Origin: Oligoflexales bacterium
GTDB taxonomy: Bacteria > Bdellovibrionota_B > Oligoflexia > Oligoflexales > Bog-1112
Length of the DNA: 41,797 nt
Assembly: GCA_017985985.1 (NCBI GenBank)
Contig: JAGNWK010000016.1
Coordinates: 1 to 41,797, forward strand
Direction of reading: 5' to 3'
Position 1 is the first letter of the stretch; every line of letters starts with the position of its first letter. Shown here piece by piece: positions 16,476-25,238 of the stretch. Position numbers and translations under genes: made by a program. The notes beneath the pieces are model-generated. The model saw only the letters and a list, made by a program, of their open reading frames with translations. It was not told where the DNA came from and ran no database searches.

Positions 16476-17063
16476 ATGGGGCGCTACCTTTTGATGGCGG
16501 CCTTCTGCCTGAGTGTGTTGGTTGGTGGGCTGATCTACTTTACGAAGAGCTCACTATCCCTCAAAGAAAATCTAGAAAAGGCGGTGGTTCATGGTCCTAA
16601 GGTTCGTCTTTCTCACTTTACGATCTACAAGTTTTATGGGGGGGTTCTCCATGCCGTGTTAAACTCGACAAAGGGGGAGTTCAGAGACCCAGGGATCCTG
16701 CAACTGGAAGGAAAGGTTCACGGTCTTAGGGAAGGCTCTGATCGCATCGAGTTTAATGCTGATGAGCTGGAGGCCAATTTTCGGGATTCTCGCCTCGATC
16801 AACTTCTGGATGGAGGGACAGCTGAGACCGTAGAACTCCGTCGTGGGGTGCAAGTTCAGAATGCTGCTTATAGAGTGACTTCCGAGCTAGTTCATTATCG
16901 AACTCGGGAAGAGATGCTGTCGGGCCCAGAGCCTGTTTCTATCACGGCTGGACAGAGCCAGGTGCAAGCCTCGGGTGGCTTTAAGTATGACATAAAATCA
17001 GGGGACTTGAGTCTCTTTGGAAAGGTCTATGGTGTTCTATATAAAGAGCAGAGGAAAAATTAA
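16476..17063 (+). CDS. lptC: LptC-like LPS export protein
   Basis: The 195-residue protein has one N-terminal membrane helix ('YLLMAAFCLSVLVGGLIYFT') and a periplasmic beta-rich LptC domain ('LEGKVHGLREGSDRIEFNAD', 'ASGGFKYDIKSGDLSLFGKV'). LptC joins the inner-membrane LptB2FG extractor to the periplasmic LptA bridge. The ATG at 16476 is chosen for its AAAGGAG 5 nt upstream. The frame is open further up without a better site. The next gene starts within its last codons. Confidence 0.85.
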   Translation: MGRYLLMAAFCLSVLVGGLIYFTKSSLSLKENLEKAVVHGPKVRLSHFTIYKFYGGVLHAVLNSTKGEFRDPGILQLEGKVHGLREGSDRIEFNADELEANFRDSRLDQLLDGGTAETVELRRGVQVQNAAYRVTSELVHYRTREEMLSGPEPVSITAGQSQVQASGGFKYDIKSGDLSLFGKVYGVLYKEQRKN

Positions 17064-17739
17064 TATAGCTTCTCTCTTCTTAGCCGTAGCCTCGGAGATC
17101 TTCTGTTCTTCAGGCTGCCTAGCTGATCTTCTGGATGAGGATCCATCAGTTCCCTCAGTTGCTCCAGTGCCTCCGAAAATTTTAAAGGTTAAAGAAGCGA
17201 ACGAGCCTTTGAAAAAACCGGTCCCTCACCCGCAAGGGCAGCGGGCTGCAGATAAGGAACCTTCTCCTCTTACGAAGCAAGGCAATAAAGTCAGAACAAA
17301 AACAAGTGAGAGCTTTCGTGCAGATGAGAAAAATTCAGACGAGCAGAAAAAATTACCGGTGCATTTTCGTGGGGATGGTCTCGTCGGGAGTCGTAGGGAT
17401 GGCTACCTGGAACTCCAGAAGGATGTGCTTGTGAGTCAGGGAGATTTAACCCTAAAATCTGATTATGCTCAGGTGTATTACGAGGACTCGAGCCATGAGG
17501 TAAAGAAAATCATTGCGAAAGGTCACGTGAAGGTGCAAAGGCCTGCTGCTGGGGACAGGGCCCTTCTCAGCGCTAAAAGCGATGAGATTGAATTTGATGT
17601 CGCAAAGCAAAGACTGGTTCTTCAAGGTCATGCCGAGCTTGCTAAAGATGGAGATCTTGTGAAAGGGGAACGAATCAATTACGACATCAAAACAGGTTGG
17701 ATCGATGCGAGTCAGGTGAAGGGTGTTCTTAGGCCGTGA
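17029..17739 (+). CDS. lptA: LptA-like periplasmic LPS bridge protein
   Basis: The OstA/LptA domain lies in the C-terminal half: 'HFRGDGLVGSRRDGYLELQK', 'VLVSQGDLTLKSDYAQVYY', 'KIIAKGHVKVQ' and 'LLSAKSDEIEFDVAKQRLVL'. An N-terminal signal peptide ('IASLFLAVASEIFCSSGCLA') is followed by an unusual Pro/Lys-rich spacer of about 80 residues not found in typical LptA. ATG 17029 has GGAAAGG just upstream and overlaps lptC by 35 nt. LptA oligomers carry LPS across the periplasm. Confidence 0.87.
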   Translation: MVFYIKSRGKINIASLFLAVASEIFCSSGCLADLLDEDPSVPSVAPVPPKILKVKEANEPLKKPVPHPQGQRAADKEPSPLTKQGNKVRTKTSESFRADEKNSDEQKKLPVHFRGDGLVGSRRDGYLELQKDVLVSQGDLTLKSDYAQVYYEDSSHEVKKIIAKGHVKVQRPAAGDRALLSAKSDEIEFDVAKQRLVLQGHAELAKDGDLVKGERINYDIKTGWIDASQVKGVLRP

Positions 17740-17758
17740 GACTTTTGTGAGATCATTT

Positions 17759-18496
17759 ATGCAGCAGAAGAGAGATAACATTTTAAGAGGAGAACTTCTC
17801 TGTAAGAATTTTAAAAGTAGGAAGGTTGTCGATGAGGCATCTTTTGAAGTTCGGAGTGGAGAAGTTGTTGGACTCTTAGGGCCGAATGGAGCTGGCAAGA
17901 CAACCAGTTTTTATATGATGGTAGGCCTTCTTTACCCGCAGTCTGGGAAGGTCTTTTTGGGTTCAGAGGACATTACTTTTCTTCCCATGCATAAGAGGGC
18001 GCGAAGGGGCATCAGCTATCTTCCGCAGAGCACATCCATTTTCCGGAAGTTGTCTGTCCAAGATAATCTCTTGTCCATTATGGAATTGGCGGGAGTTCCT
18101 AGATCTCAAAGGAAAGATTTTCTCCAAGATCTTATGAAAAAATTCCAAATTTCGCACATCGCACTGTCGATGGGAGCCGCCCTTTCTGGGGGAGAGAGGA
18201 GAAGAGTAGAGATTGCAAGATCACTTATTACCTCTCCCGTCTTTCTTCTCCTTGACGAACCCTTTGCAGGGGTGGATCCTTTGACAGTGCAAGAAATCCA
18301 GTCTCTGATCCGTAACCTAAGGGATGAGGGACTGGGAATCTTAATTACGGATCATAATGTCCGTGAAACTCTTGGTATTTGCGATAGAGCGTATGTCCTT
18401 TCCCAGGGGAAAATTATTGCTAATGGCAACCCGCAGTTTATTTTAGCGAGTTCTCTCGTAAAAGAAATTTATCTGGGAGAGAACTTCAAGCTCTGA
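17759..18496 (+). CDS. lptB: LPS export ABC transporter ATP-binding protein
   Basis: This is the cytoplasmic ATPase of LptB2FG. Walker A 'GPNGAGKTT' is followed by the LptB-typical 'SFYMMVGLL', then Q-loop 'LPQSTSIFRKLSV', signature 'LSGGERRRVEIAR' and Walker B 'LLLDEPFAGVDP' with 'ITDHNVRETL'. The 245 residues are normal. ATG 17759, 19 nt after the lptA stop, is preferred to the GTG at 17723. Confidence 0.96.
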   Translation: MQQKRDNILRGELLCKNFKSRKVVDEASFEVRSGEVVGLLGPNGAGKTTSFYMMVGLLYPQSGKVFLGSEDITFLPMHKRARRGISYLPQSTSIFRKLSVQDNLLSIMELAGVPRSQRKDFLQDLMKKFQISHIALSMGAALSGGERRRVEIARSLITSPVFLLLDEPFAGVDPLTVQEIQSLIRNLRDEGLGILITDHNVRETLGICDRAYVLSQGKIIANGNPQFILASSLVKEIYLGENFKL

Positions 18497-18507
18497 TCGG
18501 ATAATTT

Positions 18508-19944
18508 ATGAGCTTAGATCTCAAGCAAACATTCAGGCTCTCTCAGCAAATCTTGATGACACCTCAACTTCAACAGGCCATCAAGATTCTGCAACTTTCT
18601 CGTCTTGAAATTGAGCAATTCGTTCAGCAGCAGCTGACAGAAAATCCCGTCCTCGAGGAGGAAAAGGGAGAACTCGATGCTACTTTTCAAGAGGAAACAG
18701 GTGAGCATATCCTTTCGGAAGAAGTAGAGCGAGAGCGTCTTGTCGACTCCATCTCTTCGCAAGATAAGGAATTAGATTGGGAGGCTTTGGTTCAGTATAA
18801 GGATAGTTCCCCACGGAAGAGTTCCTCCATCGAGGATGACGCTTATAATTACGAAAACATGGTTTCTAGGAAAAAGACTTTGGGTGAGCACCTTCTCTCT
18901 CAGGTCGGCGAGATTGATTTTTCAAAGGCGGAAAAAGATATTGCTGAGAAACTGGTGGGGAATATCTCTGAAAATGGAATCCTAGATCTGGACCTAGAAT
19001 CGTTTTGTGTGAGCGAACAAGTGGACCCTGAGCTTGTCGAAGGGGTTCTCGACTCGATACAGAGGTTTGATCCCATTGGAGTGGGGGCGAGAAGTCTACA
19101 AGAGTGTCTCTTGATCCAACTGCGTGAATACAGGCTAAAAAATGGGGTCGTTGAAAAAATAGTTCAGAATCATCTGAAGGATATAGAAAATTTCAACTAT
19201 GATATTGTGGCTAAATCTTTAAAAATTCGAGAAGAGGAAGTTCTACAGAATGTCGATATCATCCTCCGCTTGAATCCCCACCCTGGAGACCTGTTCAATC
19301 AGGATCCAGTCGATTTAGTTGTCCCCGATGTCTTCATCTTCAAGAAGAAGGAGAATTGGCAAGTGACTTTAAATGAAGACAATCTTCCAGACTTGAAATT
19401 AAGCTCGTACTATAGAGAGATTGCCAAAGATATTCGGAGTGGGAAAGAGAAGGACTATATTCAGGAAAAGATCAAATCAGCTCAGTGGTTGATTAAGAGT
19501 ATGCAGCAAAGGAAAAAAACGATCTTAAAGGTGACAGAAAGCATAGTGCAGAGGCAAATTGATTTTCTTGAGAAGGGACCTCAGTACTTGAAACCCATGA
19601 TTCTCAAGGATGTGGCAGCAGATCTGGGTCTTCATGAATCGACAGTGAGTCGTGCAACAAATGGTAAATATGCACATACACCGAGAGGGATTCGAGAACT
19701 AAAGTTTTTTTTCAGCGGCTCCTTGACCAATGCAGAAGGAGAAGAGCTGGCGAGTGAGAGTGTTAAGGTTACACTCAAGCAGGTTCTTGACCAAGAAAAC
19801 CCAAAAAAGCCGTATTCCGACCAGGAATTGGTTGCTTTGCTGAGGGAGAAGGGTATATCTCTCGCTAGAAGGACAGTGGCTAAATATAGGGATCAGCTCG
19901 GCATTCTTTCATCAAGCAAGAGAAAGAGGAGGCGTAGCGGGTGA
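18508..19944 (+). CDS. rpoN: RNA polymerase sigma-54 factor
   Basis: The 478-residue protein is complete. Region I is glutamine-rich ('TFRLSQQILMTPQLQQAIK'), an acidic region II follows, then the core-binding domain, the HTH around 'VAADLGLHESTVSRATNGKY' and the C-terminal RpoN box 'ARRTVAKYRDQLGI' that reads the -24 element. It lies 11 nt after lptB, the conserved lptB-rpoN order of proteobacteria. It is the natural partner of the activator at 11450-12688. Confidence 0.97.
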   Translation: MSLDLKQTFRLSQQILMTPQLQQAIKILQLSRLEIEQFVQQQLTENPVLEEEKGELDATFQEETGEHILSEEVERERLVDSISSQDKELDWEALVQYKDSSPRKSSSIEDDAYNYENMVSRKKTLGEHLLSQVGEIDFSKAEKDIAEKLVGNISENGILDLDLESFCVSEQVDPELVEGVLDSIQRFDPIGVGARSLQECLLIQLREYRLKNGVVEKIVQNHLKDIENFNYDIVAKSLKIREEEVLQNVDIILRLNPHPGDLFNQDPVDLVVPDVFIFKKKENWQVTLNEDNLPDLKLSSYYREIAKDIRSGKEKDYIQEKIKSAQWLIKSMQQRKKTILKVTESIVQRQIDFLEKGPQYLKPMILKDVAADLGLHESTVSRATNGKYAHTPRGIRELKFFFSGSLTNAEGEELASESVKVTLKQVLDQENPKKPYSDQELVALLREKGISLARRTVAKYRDQLGILSSSKRKRRRSG

Positions 19945-20921
19945 AAAATGAGCGAAAAGAAGTAGAGGGAAAGCGGGAAAAAGAGGGGTTCGAGAGAAAC
20001 GAGCAAAGTGAGAAGACAAGAGAGGGAGGAGCTAAGGCAAAACTAGTTCTGATTGTGGGTATGTCTGGTTCCGGTCTTGGAACGGCTATCAGGGCCTTAG
20101 AAGATATTGGTTTTTATTGTATCGATAATCTCCCTTTTGAGCTCATAGAAAAATCTGTTGAAATCCTTAGTCAGAATGAAACCCAAAAAAATCTCGAGAT
20201 TGCTATCGGTGTACATATTCAATCGAATGAGCAAGCCGCAGCCTTTAAGGAGATGAAAAAAAATCTTCAAAAAAAAACAGATCTCGAATGTGTTTTTTTA
20301 AAGGCCAAAGAGGACGCCCTGCTTGATCGCTTTAGTGTCAACAGACGTCGCCACCCCTTTCTCTCTAAAACTGGGAATATAGTTGACGCCCTCCGAGCTG
20401 AGCGCGCAGTCATGCAGTATGTCGAGATGGAAGCAGATAAAGTCTTCGATACGTCTTCGCTGATTCCTCATGACTTTGTCCGTTTGATTCAATCTTCTTT
20501 TCAAAAAAATATATCCAGAAAATTATTCGTCAATATCATGAGCTTTGGGTTTAAGTTTGGTTGCCCTCGCTCTCTAGACTCCCTTTTCGATGTCAGGTTT
20601 TTGAAGAATCCCTATTTTGTGACAGCTTTAAAGGACAAGACAGGTCTTGATCCAGATGTTAAAATTTTTCTCAAAGGGGAAGATCCCCATTCAGATCTCC
20701 TTCTTCAGAAGTTGATAGACTGGCACCTCTGGGTTTTGCCAAAATATTATGAAGAAGGTAAACATGATTATAAGATTGGTATAGGATGTACCGGAGGTCA
20801 GCATAGGAGTGTGTATATAGCAGAGGAGCTGATAAAGCGCTTGCAGGATGAGACGGAGAACTTGTTTGTCTTTGGTCTTCATCATCGGGATGTATACCGG
20901 AGCAAGTCAGGTCTGAGATAG
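19941..20921 (+). CDS. rapZ: RapZ/YvcJ-family protein with altered Walker A
   Basis: The family is recognised from 'RALEDIGFYCIDNLPFELI', 'RFSVNRRRHPF', 'NIMSFGFKFGCP', 'DVRFLKNPY' and 'IGIGCTGGQHRSVYIAEEL'. RapZ binds RNA and controls glucosamine-6-phosphate synthase in E. coli. Usual members begin with Walker A GxSGxGKS/T. Here it reads GMSGSGLGTA, with Lys replaced by Leu, and 'GGKHRS' has become 'GGQHRS'. An N-terminal tail of about 33 charged residues (Lys/Glu/Arg) precedes it. GTG 19941 overlaps the rpoN stop (GTGA). The hpf and ptsN genes that usually separate rpoN and rapZ are missing. Confidence 0.9.
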   Translation: MKNERKEVEGKREKEGFERNEQSEKTREGGAKAKLVLIVGMSGSGLGTAIRALEDIGFYCIDNLPFELIEKSVEILSQNETQKNLEIAIGVHIQSNEQAAAFKEMKKNLQKKTDLECVFLKAKEDALLDRFSVNRRRHPFLSKTGNIVDALRAERAVMQYVEMEADKVFDTSSLIPHDFVRLIQSSFQKNISRKLFVNIMSFGFKFGCPRSLDSLFDVRFLKNPYFVTALKDKTGLDPDVKIFLKGEDPHSDLLLQKLIDWHLWVLPKYYEEGKHDYKIGIGCTGGQHRSVYIAEELIKRLQDETENLFVFGLHHRDVYRSKSGLR

Positions 20922-20940
20922 GAATTTCGAAGAAAGAAGC

Positions 20941-21948
20941 ATGATAGATCATTCAAAAGAAAATATTTGTATTGTGGAGACGGAGGACGGTCTTCATGTT
21001 GAAAATACCGTTCTTTGGCTTGATTCTTACCATGAGGGGGAATTTTCTTTCCTCTCATGCTTAAAAAAACCAGCAGTGAAAATTTCATCGAAAGTTCTGG
21101 CAACAGAAGAGACCATCCAATTGATCTCTTGTTTTCAAGCGCAAACAAACGCACTAGTCTGCCCTTACAACAAACCATTTTCACTAGGAAAATTAACGAT
21201 GGAGCTCTTGCCATCGGGGTCTTTCCTGGGAGCAGCCTCACTTTTTATTGAGACCAATAATCAGACTATCTTGTATGCCCCAGCTCTTCAGATGCAAAAA
21301 ATTCCATCCTTGCGTTCTGCTCAGCTGAAAAGGTCGGACATACTCGTCCTTAATGCATATTACCCCGTTTCTAGTCATATGATGATGAATACCAAGAATA
21401 GAAATCAGGAAAAAAAGAGACTTCTCGTTCGGATTAAGCAGAGCTTGAAGCAGGGTCTTGCCCCGATTGTTTGTTGTAAATCTTTTGAAATTGCCCAGGA
21501 GTTGTCCTGCGAAATTTCAAGAGAAGGTCTGGATTTTGTCGTTAAAAAAGATCTTTTTAAGATGAGTCAGATCTATAAAAAGTATGGGATAGATCTGGCC
21601 CCTAAGCTTTATTCAAAAGACAAGGTTACGGATAATCAAATCATCCTGCTATGTGAGAATAAGGTCAAACTTTCGCAATACAGAAGACGGCATGATCAGT
21701 CCGTTTTCATTATTGAAGATGGGGGTGACCCCCTTCCTTTCCGTAAAGCGATGGACCCCCACATAGAAAAGTTTTATATCCCCCGATTTTCTGAATTTTC
21801 AGCTATTAGAGACCTTGTTGAGAGTGTGCAGCCAGAGGATCTCTATTTCTTTGGAGATTACTCTTCTGAGTATGTCAGGCAGTTACAAGGGCTTGTTCCT
21901 CGAGTTAGGATTTTACCTGGGCCACAGCCCTCATTGTTTCTTTCCTAA
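20941..21948 (+). CDS. Metallo-beta-lactamase/beta-CASP-like protein lacking the metal ligands
   Basis: The 335-residue protein contains a stretch 'LTMELLPSGSFLGAASLFIE' that matches the beta-CASP/exonuclease motif (...pAGHxLGSAxxxxE), then 'TILYAPAL' where active enzymes have 'vySGD'. The C-terminal 'FYIPRFSEFSAIRDLVES' matches 'pfSdHadxxeL' with the His lost, and 'DLYFFGDYSSEYVRQL' matches the 'vxlvHGexxa' end. The HxHxDH motif is absent from the N-terminus. The fold is therefore that of a DNA-ligase-associated exonuclease or CPSF-like protein, probably inactive. It follows rapZ by 19 nt. Assignment is by motif comparison only. Confidence 0.55.
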   Translation: MIDHSKENICIVETEDGLHVENTVLWLDSYHEGEFSFLSCLKKPAVKISSKVLATEETIQLISCFQAQTNALVCPYNKPFSLGKLTMELLPSGSFLGAASLFIETNNQTILYAPALQMQKIPSLRSAQLKRSDILVLNAYYPVSSHMMMNTKNRNQEKKRLLVRIKQSLKQGLAPIVCCKSFEIAQELSCEISREGLDFVVKKDLFKMSQIYKKYGIDLAPKLYSKDKVTDNQIILLCENKVKLSQYRRRHDQSVFIIEDGGDPLPFRKAMDPHIEKFYIPRFSEFSAIRDLVESVQPEDLYFFGDYSSEYVRQLQGLVPRVRILPGPQPSLFLS

Positions 21949-21955
21949 TTCTTTT

Positions 21956-22050
21956 CCGGGGGAGCTAGCTGCGCACCCATTCGACGGAGCCTGCTCTGAG
22001 CGGAGTCGAACGGGCTCAGGGCAAGGTTTCCCCCAAACCCCCTCCTTGCC
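21956..22050 (+). repeat. Interspersed structured repeat, copy B, with a nested TTCGAC palindrome
   Basis: Left part GGGGGAGCTAGCTGCGC and right part TTTCCCCC followed by AAACCCCCTCCTTGCC match copies A, C and D. Between them sits a further palindrome (TTCGAC at 21980-21985, GTCGAA at 22005-22010, with CTCTGAGCGGAG between). It resembles a dispersed repeat known from many bacterial genomes, as if one repeat had inserted in another. It lies 25 nt before the ftsK start. Confidence 0.7.
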
Positions 22051-22074
22051 ATAATCCTGTGGTAAAATGAGAGC

Positions 22075-24003
22075 ATGAAAAATAAAGAAGATGGGATAAA
22101 ATCGAGTTTTTTTGAGAGGCTTTTTTTATCTCATTATAAAGATCTCACTGCAATTTTTCTGTCCTTTTTGTTTATTTACAATCTTATTTCGATACTGAGC
22201 TATAGCCCCTACGATAGCTCTTACAATGTGAAAGGGATCCCGCCGACAGTCATAAAAAATTTAGGAGGGTTTCTCGGATCCTTTCTCAGTAGCTTTCTTG
22301 TCTACCATGTCGGTGTAGGGGCGCTGATTGTTCCTTTCTGTCTTTTCGTCTTCATCTTCCATTTGTTTTTTAGAGAATTTAATAAAAATACATTTTTTAA
22401 TATTATGATCGGTAGCTTGCTCTTCTATATTTTTTCTTCGTATGTGCTTTTGAAAATTTACCCAACGCATAAAATGGACATCATTCCCATCCCGACTTCT
22501 GGTACGGTCGGTACTTTTTTAGGACGAGGGATCGACCTTTATTTAGGAACGATGGGTAGTTTGACGTTCATCGCTGCTTGTTTTTTTGCCAGCATGATCC
22601 TGCTCCTCCAAGGAGGGCGAACAGCTCTTAGTATAGAGAGCTTAGAGGGAGAGCTGGGTTTTTTTGCCAGCATGATCAGTAAGTTCTTCAAGAAAAAATG
22701 GTGGGGTGCACCTTGGAGCGGTCTCGTCCGGTGGTTTCGATCCTGGCGCTTGTCAAAGGCAAAACCGATTGTCTTGGGTCCTGTTTCGGCAGGCCCTCAG
22801 CTGGTGGATGACGTAAAACTCGACGCTGATTCTGGTGGAAATAACAGGTGGGCTAGTGAGACGGTCCGTAATGAATTTCTGCCCTTGATCTCTGTCTTTC
22901 GCTGTAGTCCAGGGGGATCGGCTACCTTGATCGATGAGAAGGTCGATGGGTTTATTTCTCAAACCATCGTGCAGACCTTTGCTGAGTTTGGTGTGTCGGG
23001 AGAAATTGTAGGGTCTCATCGGGGGCCCACTTTGACGGTGTTTGAATTCCAGCCAGCGGCTGGGGTCAAGCAGTCGAAAATTATGCAGCTGAGTGACGAT
23101 CTCGCTCTCGCTCTGCATGTTGGTTCTATCATGATGAGCCCCATGACGGATAAAAGAGCTATCGGAATACAGGTGCCGAATAAGAAGAGGGAAGCAGTCT
23201 CTCTGGGAGATCTTTTTTCTTCACCTGTTTTCACCCAGGCGAGTTCCCCTCTGACGTATGCTATAGGGAAGAGCCTTTCTGGCGAAATCCTCTGCGAAGA
23301 TCTCTTGAATATGCCTCATCTTCTCATAGCCGGAACGACGGGATCTGGAAAGTCGGTAGGGATCAACGCTCTGATTTGTAGCCTCTTGGTGAAGACGAGT
23401 CCTAAGCACTTGAAGTTGATTTTAATTGATCCCAAAATTCTGGAACTGTCGATTTATAAAGGTGTTCCTCATCTCTTACGCCCTGTCATTACAGATAGGG
23501 ATGAGGCGACAGAGGCACTTTACTGGGCGGTCGATGAGATGGATCGTCGCTATAAGGTGATGGAGTCAGAACAAGTTCGCAATATTCAGGCTTACAATCA
23601 GAAAAAGGGCGACAAGCTTTATCTGCCCTACATAGTCATCGTCATAGATGAACTTGCCGACTTGATCTTAGGAGCTTCTAAGGAGTTTGAGTCGACAGTT
23701 CAAAAACTAGCCCAGAAGGCGAGAGCCTGTGGCATCCATTTGGTGTTAGCTACCCAAAGGCCTTCTGTTGATGTGGTGACAGGGGTGATCAAAGCTAATT
23801 TTCCCACAAGGATTTCTTTTCAAGTTGCGTCCAGACATGATAGTCGGACGATTTTTGATCAATCTGGAGCGGAAAAACTGCTTGGGAAAGGTGATCTTCT
23901 CTATTTGAAGCCAGGGATGCAGAAAATCATCCGTGCCCAAGGAGCCTTCGTCAGTGAGGATGAAATTCATGCCCTCGTCTTGAAACTGCAAGTAGGGGCT
24001 TAG
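22075..24003 (+). CDS. ftsK: DNA translocase FtsK, short form without gamma domain
   Basis: The 642-residue protein has four N-terminal membrane helices (from 'DLTAIFLSFLFIYNLISIL' to 'LTFIAACFFASMILLL'), a short linker, and the alpha/beta motor: 'LLIAGTTGSGKSVGINALI', 'LKLILIDPKILELSIYKGV', 'YIVIVIDELADLIL' and 'HLVLATQRPSVDVVTGVIK'. It ends with 'FVSEDEIHALVLKLQVGA', where the motor normally passes into a winged-helix gamma domain of about 65 residues that reads KOPS and activates XerD. That domain is absent. FtsK pumps DNA during chromosome segregation and division. ATG 22075 has a weak GAGAG site. Confidence 0.95.
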   Translation: MKNKEDGIKSSFFERLFLSHYKDLTAIFLSFLFIYNLISILSYSPYDSSYNVKGIPPTVIKNLGGFLGSFLSSFLVYHVGVGALIVPFCLFVFIFHLFFREFNKNTFFNIMIGSLLFYIFSSYVLLKIYPTHKMDIIPIPTSGTVGTFLGRGIDLYLGTMGSLTFIAACFFASMILLLQGGRTALSIESLEGELGFFASMISKFFKKKWWGAPWSGLVRWFRSWRLSKAKPIVLGPVSAGPQLVDDVKLDADSGGNNRWASETVRNEFLPLISVFRCSPGGSATLIDEKVDGFISQTIVQTFAEFGVSGEIVGSHRGPTLTVFEFQPAAGVKQSKIMQLSDDLALALHVGSIMMSPMTDKRAIGIQVPNKKREAVSLGDLFSSPVFTQASSPLTYAIGKSLSGEILCEDLLNMPHLLIAGTTGSGKSVGINALICSLLVKTSPKHLKLILIDPKILELSIYKGVPHLLRPVITDRDEATEALYWAVDEMDRRYKVMESEQVRNIQAYNQKKGDKLYLPYIVIVIDELADLILGASKEFESTVQKLAQKARACGIHLVLATQRPSVDVVTGVIKANFPTRISFQVASRHDSRTIFDQSGAEKLLGKGDLLYLKPGMQKIIRAQGAFVSEDEIHALVLKLQVGA

Positions 24004-24034
24004 TTTGTTTTTTAAGGAAGTAGTTGGCTTTCTT

Positions 24035-24105
24035 TTGGGAGAAACCAGCTGCCCCTCTTCTAGATAAAGTTTTCTCCCAAACCCTTTTCCTTGCTACTCC
24101 TTGCC
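24035..24105 (+). repeat. Interspersed structured repeat, copy C
   Basis: Arms TTGGGAGAAAC (24035-24045) and GTTTTCTCCCAA (24069-24080) flank CAGCTGCCCCTC. Two tails CCTTGC follow (24089-24094 and 24099-24104). The arm sequences differ from copies A and D yet remain complementary. Confidence 0.8.
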
Positions 24106-24192
24106 ACATTTTCATCTATCCTTAATTGCCTGAAAATTGCTAAAATCGACCCGTCTTATGTGGTGTCTTTTGAAACCTGTGGGGAGCTTGTC

Positions 24193-25221
24193 ATGGTGGA
24201 GGCGTCTTTGGAAGCGAATGGGCTTGTGAAGGGGGCGGATGTGTCGACCGAGAGCTGGGAACCTCGAATGAGAGAGGCATCTGGTCGTATAGAACAGGCT
24301 CTTGCCGAGATCTCAAAAAAAGTTATCGGGCAGCCTCGGGTTGGTCAGCGGCTTCTGATGGCCTTAGTAGCAGGTGGCCACGTGCTGCTAGAGGGAATGC
24401 CTGGTCTGGCGAAGACAACGTCTATCAAGGCCCTTGCTGAGGTCTGTCAACTTCATTTCAAGCGTATTCAATTCACCCCGGATCTCCTTCCTGCAGATCT
24501 GATCGGAACACAAATTTATGATCCGAGGTCAGCTGAATTCAAAGTGAAGAAGGGTCCAATCTTTGCCCATCTTGTCTTAGCTGATGAGATCAATCGAGCC
24601 CCAGCCAAAGTGCAGTCAGCCTTATTGGAAGCTATGGAAGAGAAGCAGGTCACCCTTGGGGAGCAAACTTACCCGCTAGAGGACCCTTTCCTTGTTCTTG
24701 CCACACAAAATCCGATCGAGCAGGAAGGGACGTACCAGTTGCCAGAAGCGCAGATAGATCGATTTTTGATGAAACTGAAGATTAGCTACAGCAGCCCTCA
24801 AGATGAGGAAGAGATCATTCGTCGATCTTCTTTAGAGCAGATGACTGTCGACAAGCTGCTTGATCGGCATGCTATCCGGGACATGCGAAATCTCGTTCAA
24901 AAAGTTTATGTTTCGGAGAAGATTCGTCGTTACATAGTTGATCTGGTGTTTGCTACGAGAACTCCGAAGGAAAGGGGCTTTCCCGATTTGGCTCCTCTTA
25001 TAGAATATGGGGCAAGTCCGCGGGCTTCTATTGCCTTGGACAAACTTTCAAGAGTGAATGCCTTTTTTGAAGGCAGATCGTTTGTGACCCCCCAAGATGT
25101 GAAAGACGTAGGGATGGATGCGCTTCGCCACAGGGTTAAACTGACGTATGAGGCAGAGGCGGATGCTGTCGGCCCTGAACAAGTGATAAGTCGCATATTT
25201 GACAAGGTTGATGTTCCTTAG
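24193..25221 (+). CDS. MoxR-family AAA+ ATPase
   Basis: The 342-residue MoxR ATPase has Walker A 'GMPGLAKTTSIKALA', 'FTPDLLPADLIGT', Walker B 'LVLADEINRAPAKVQSALLE', sensor 'LATQNPIEQEGTYQLPEAQ' and Arg finger 'IDRFLMKL'. MoxR proteins act as chaperones for VWA-domain partners, which is what the next six genes encode. ATG 24193 is chosen because GGGGAG stands 6 nt upstream. The frame extends up to a TTG inside repeat copy C. Confidence 0.95.
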   Translation: MVEASLEANGLVKGADVSTESWEPRMREASGRIEQALAEISKKVIGQPRVGQRLLMALVAGGHVLLEGMPGLAKTTSIKALAEVCQLHFKRIQFTPDLLPADLIGTQIYDPRSAEFKVKKGPIFAHLVLADEINRAPAKVQSALLEAMEEKQVTLGEQTYPLEDPFLVLATQNPIEQEGTYQLPEAQIDRFLMKLKISYSSPQDEEEIIRRSSLEQMTVDKLLDRHAIRDMRNLVQKVYVSEKIRRYIVDLVFATRTPKERGFPDLAPLIEYGASPRASIALDKLSRVNAFFEGRSFVTPQDVKDVGMDALRHRVKLTYEAEADAVGPEQVISRIFDKVDVP

Positions 25222-25238
25222 CGAAGGGTCTTATTGCT

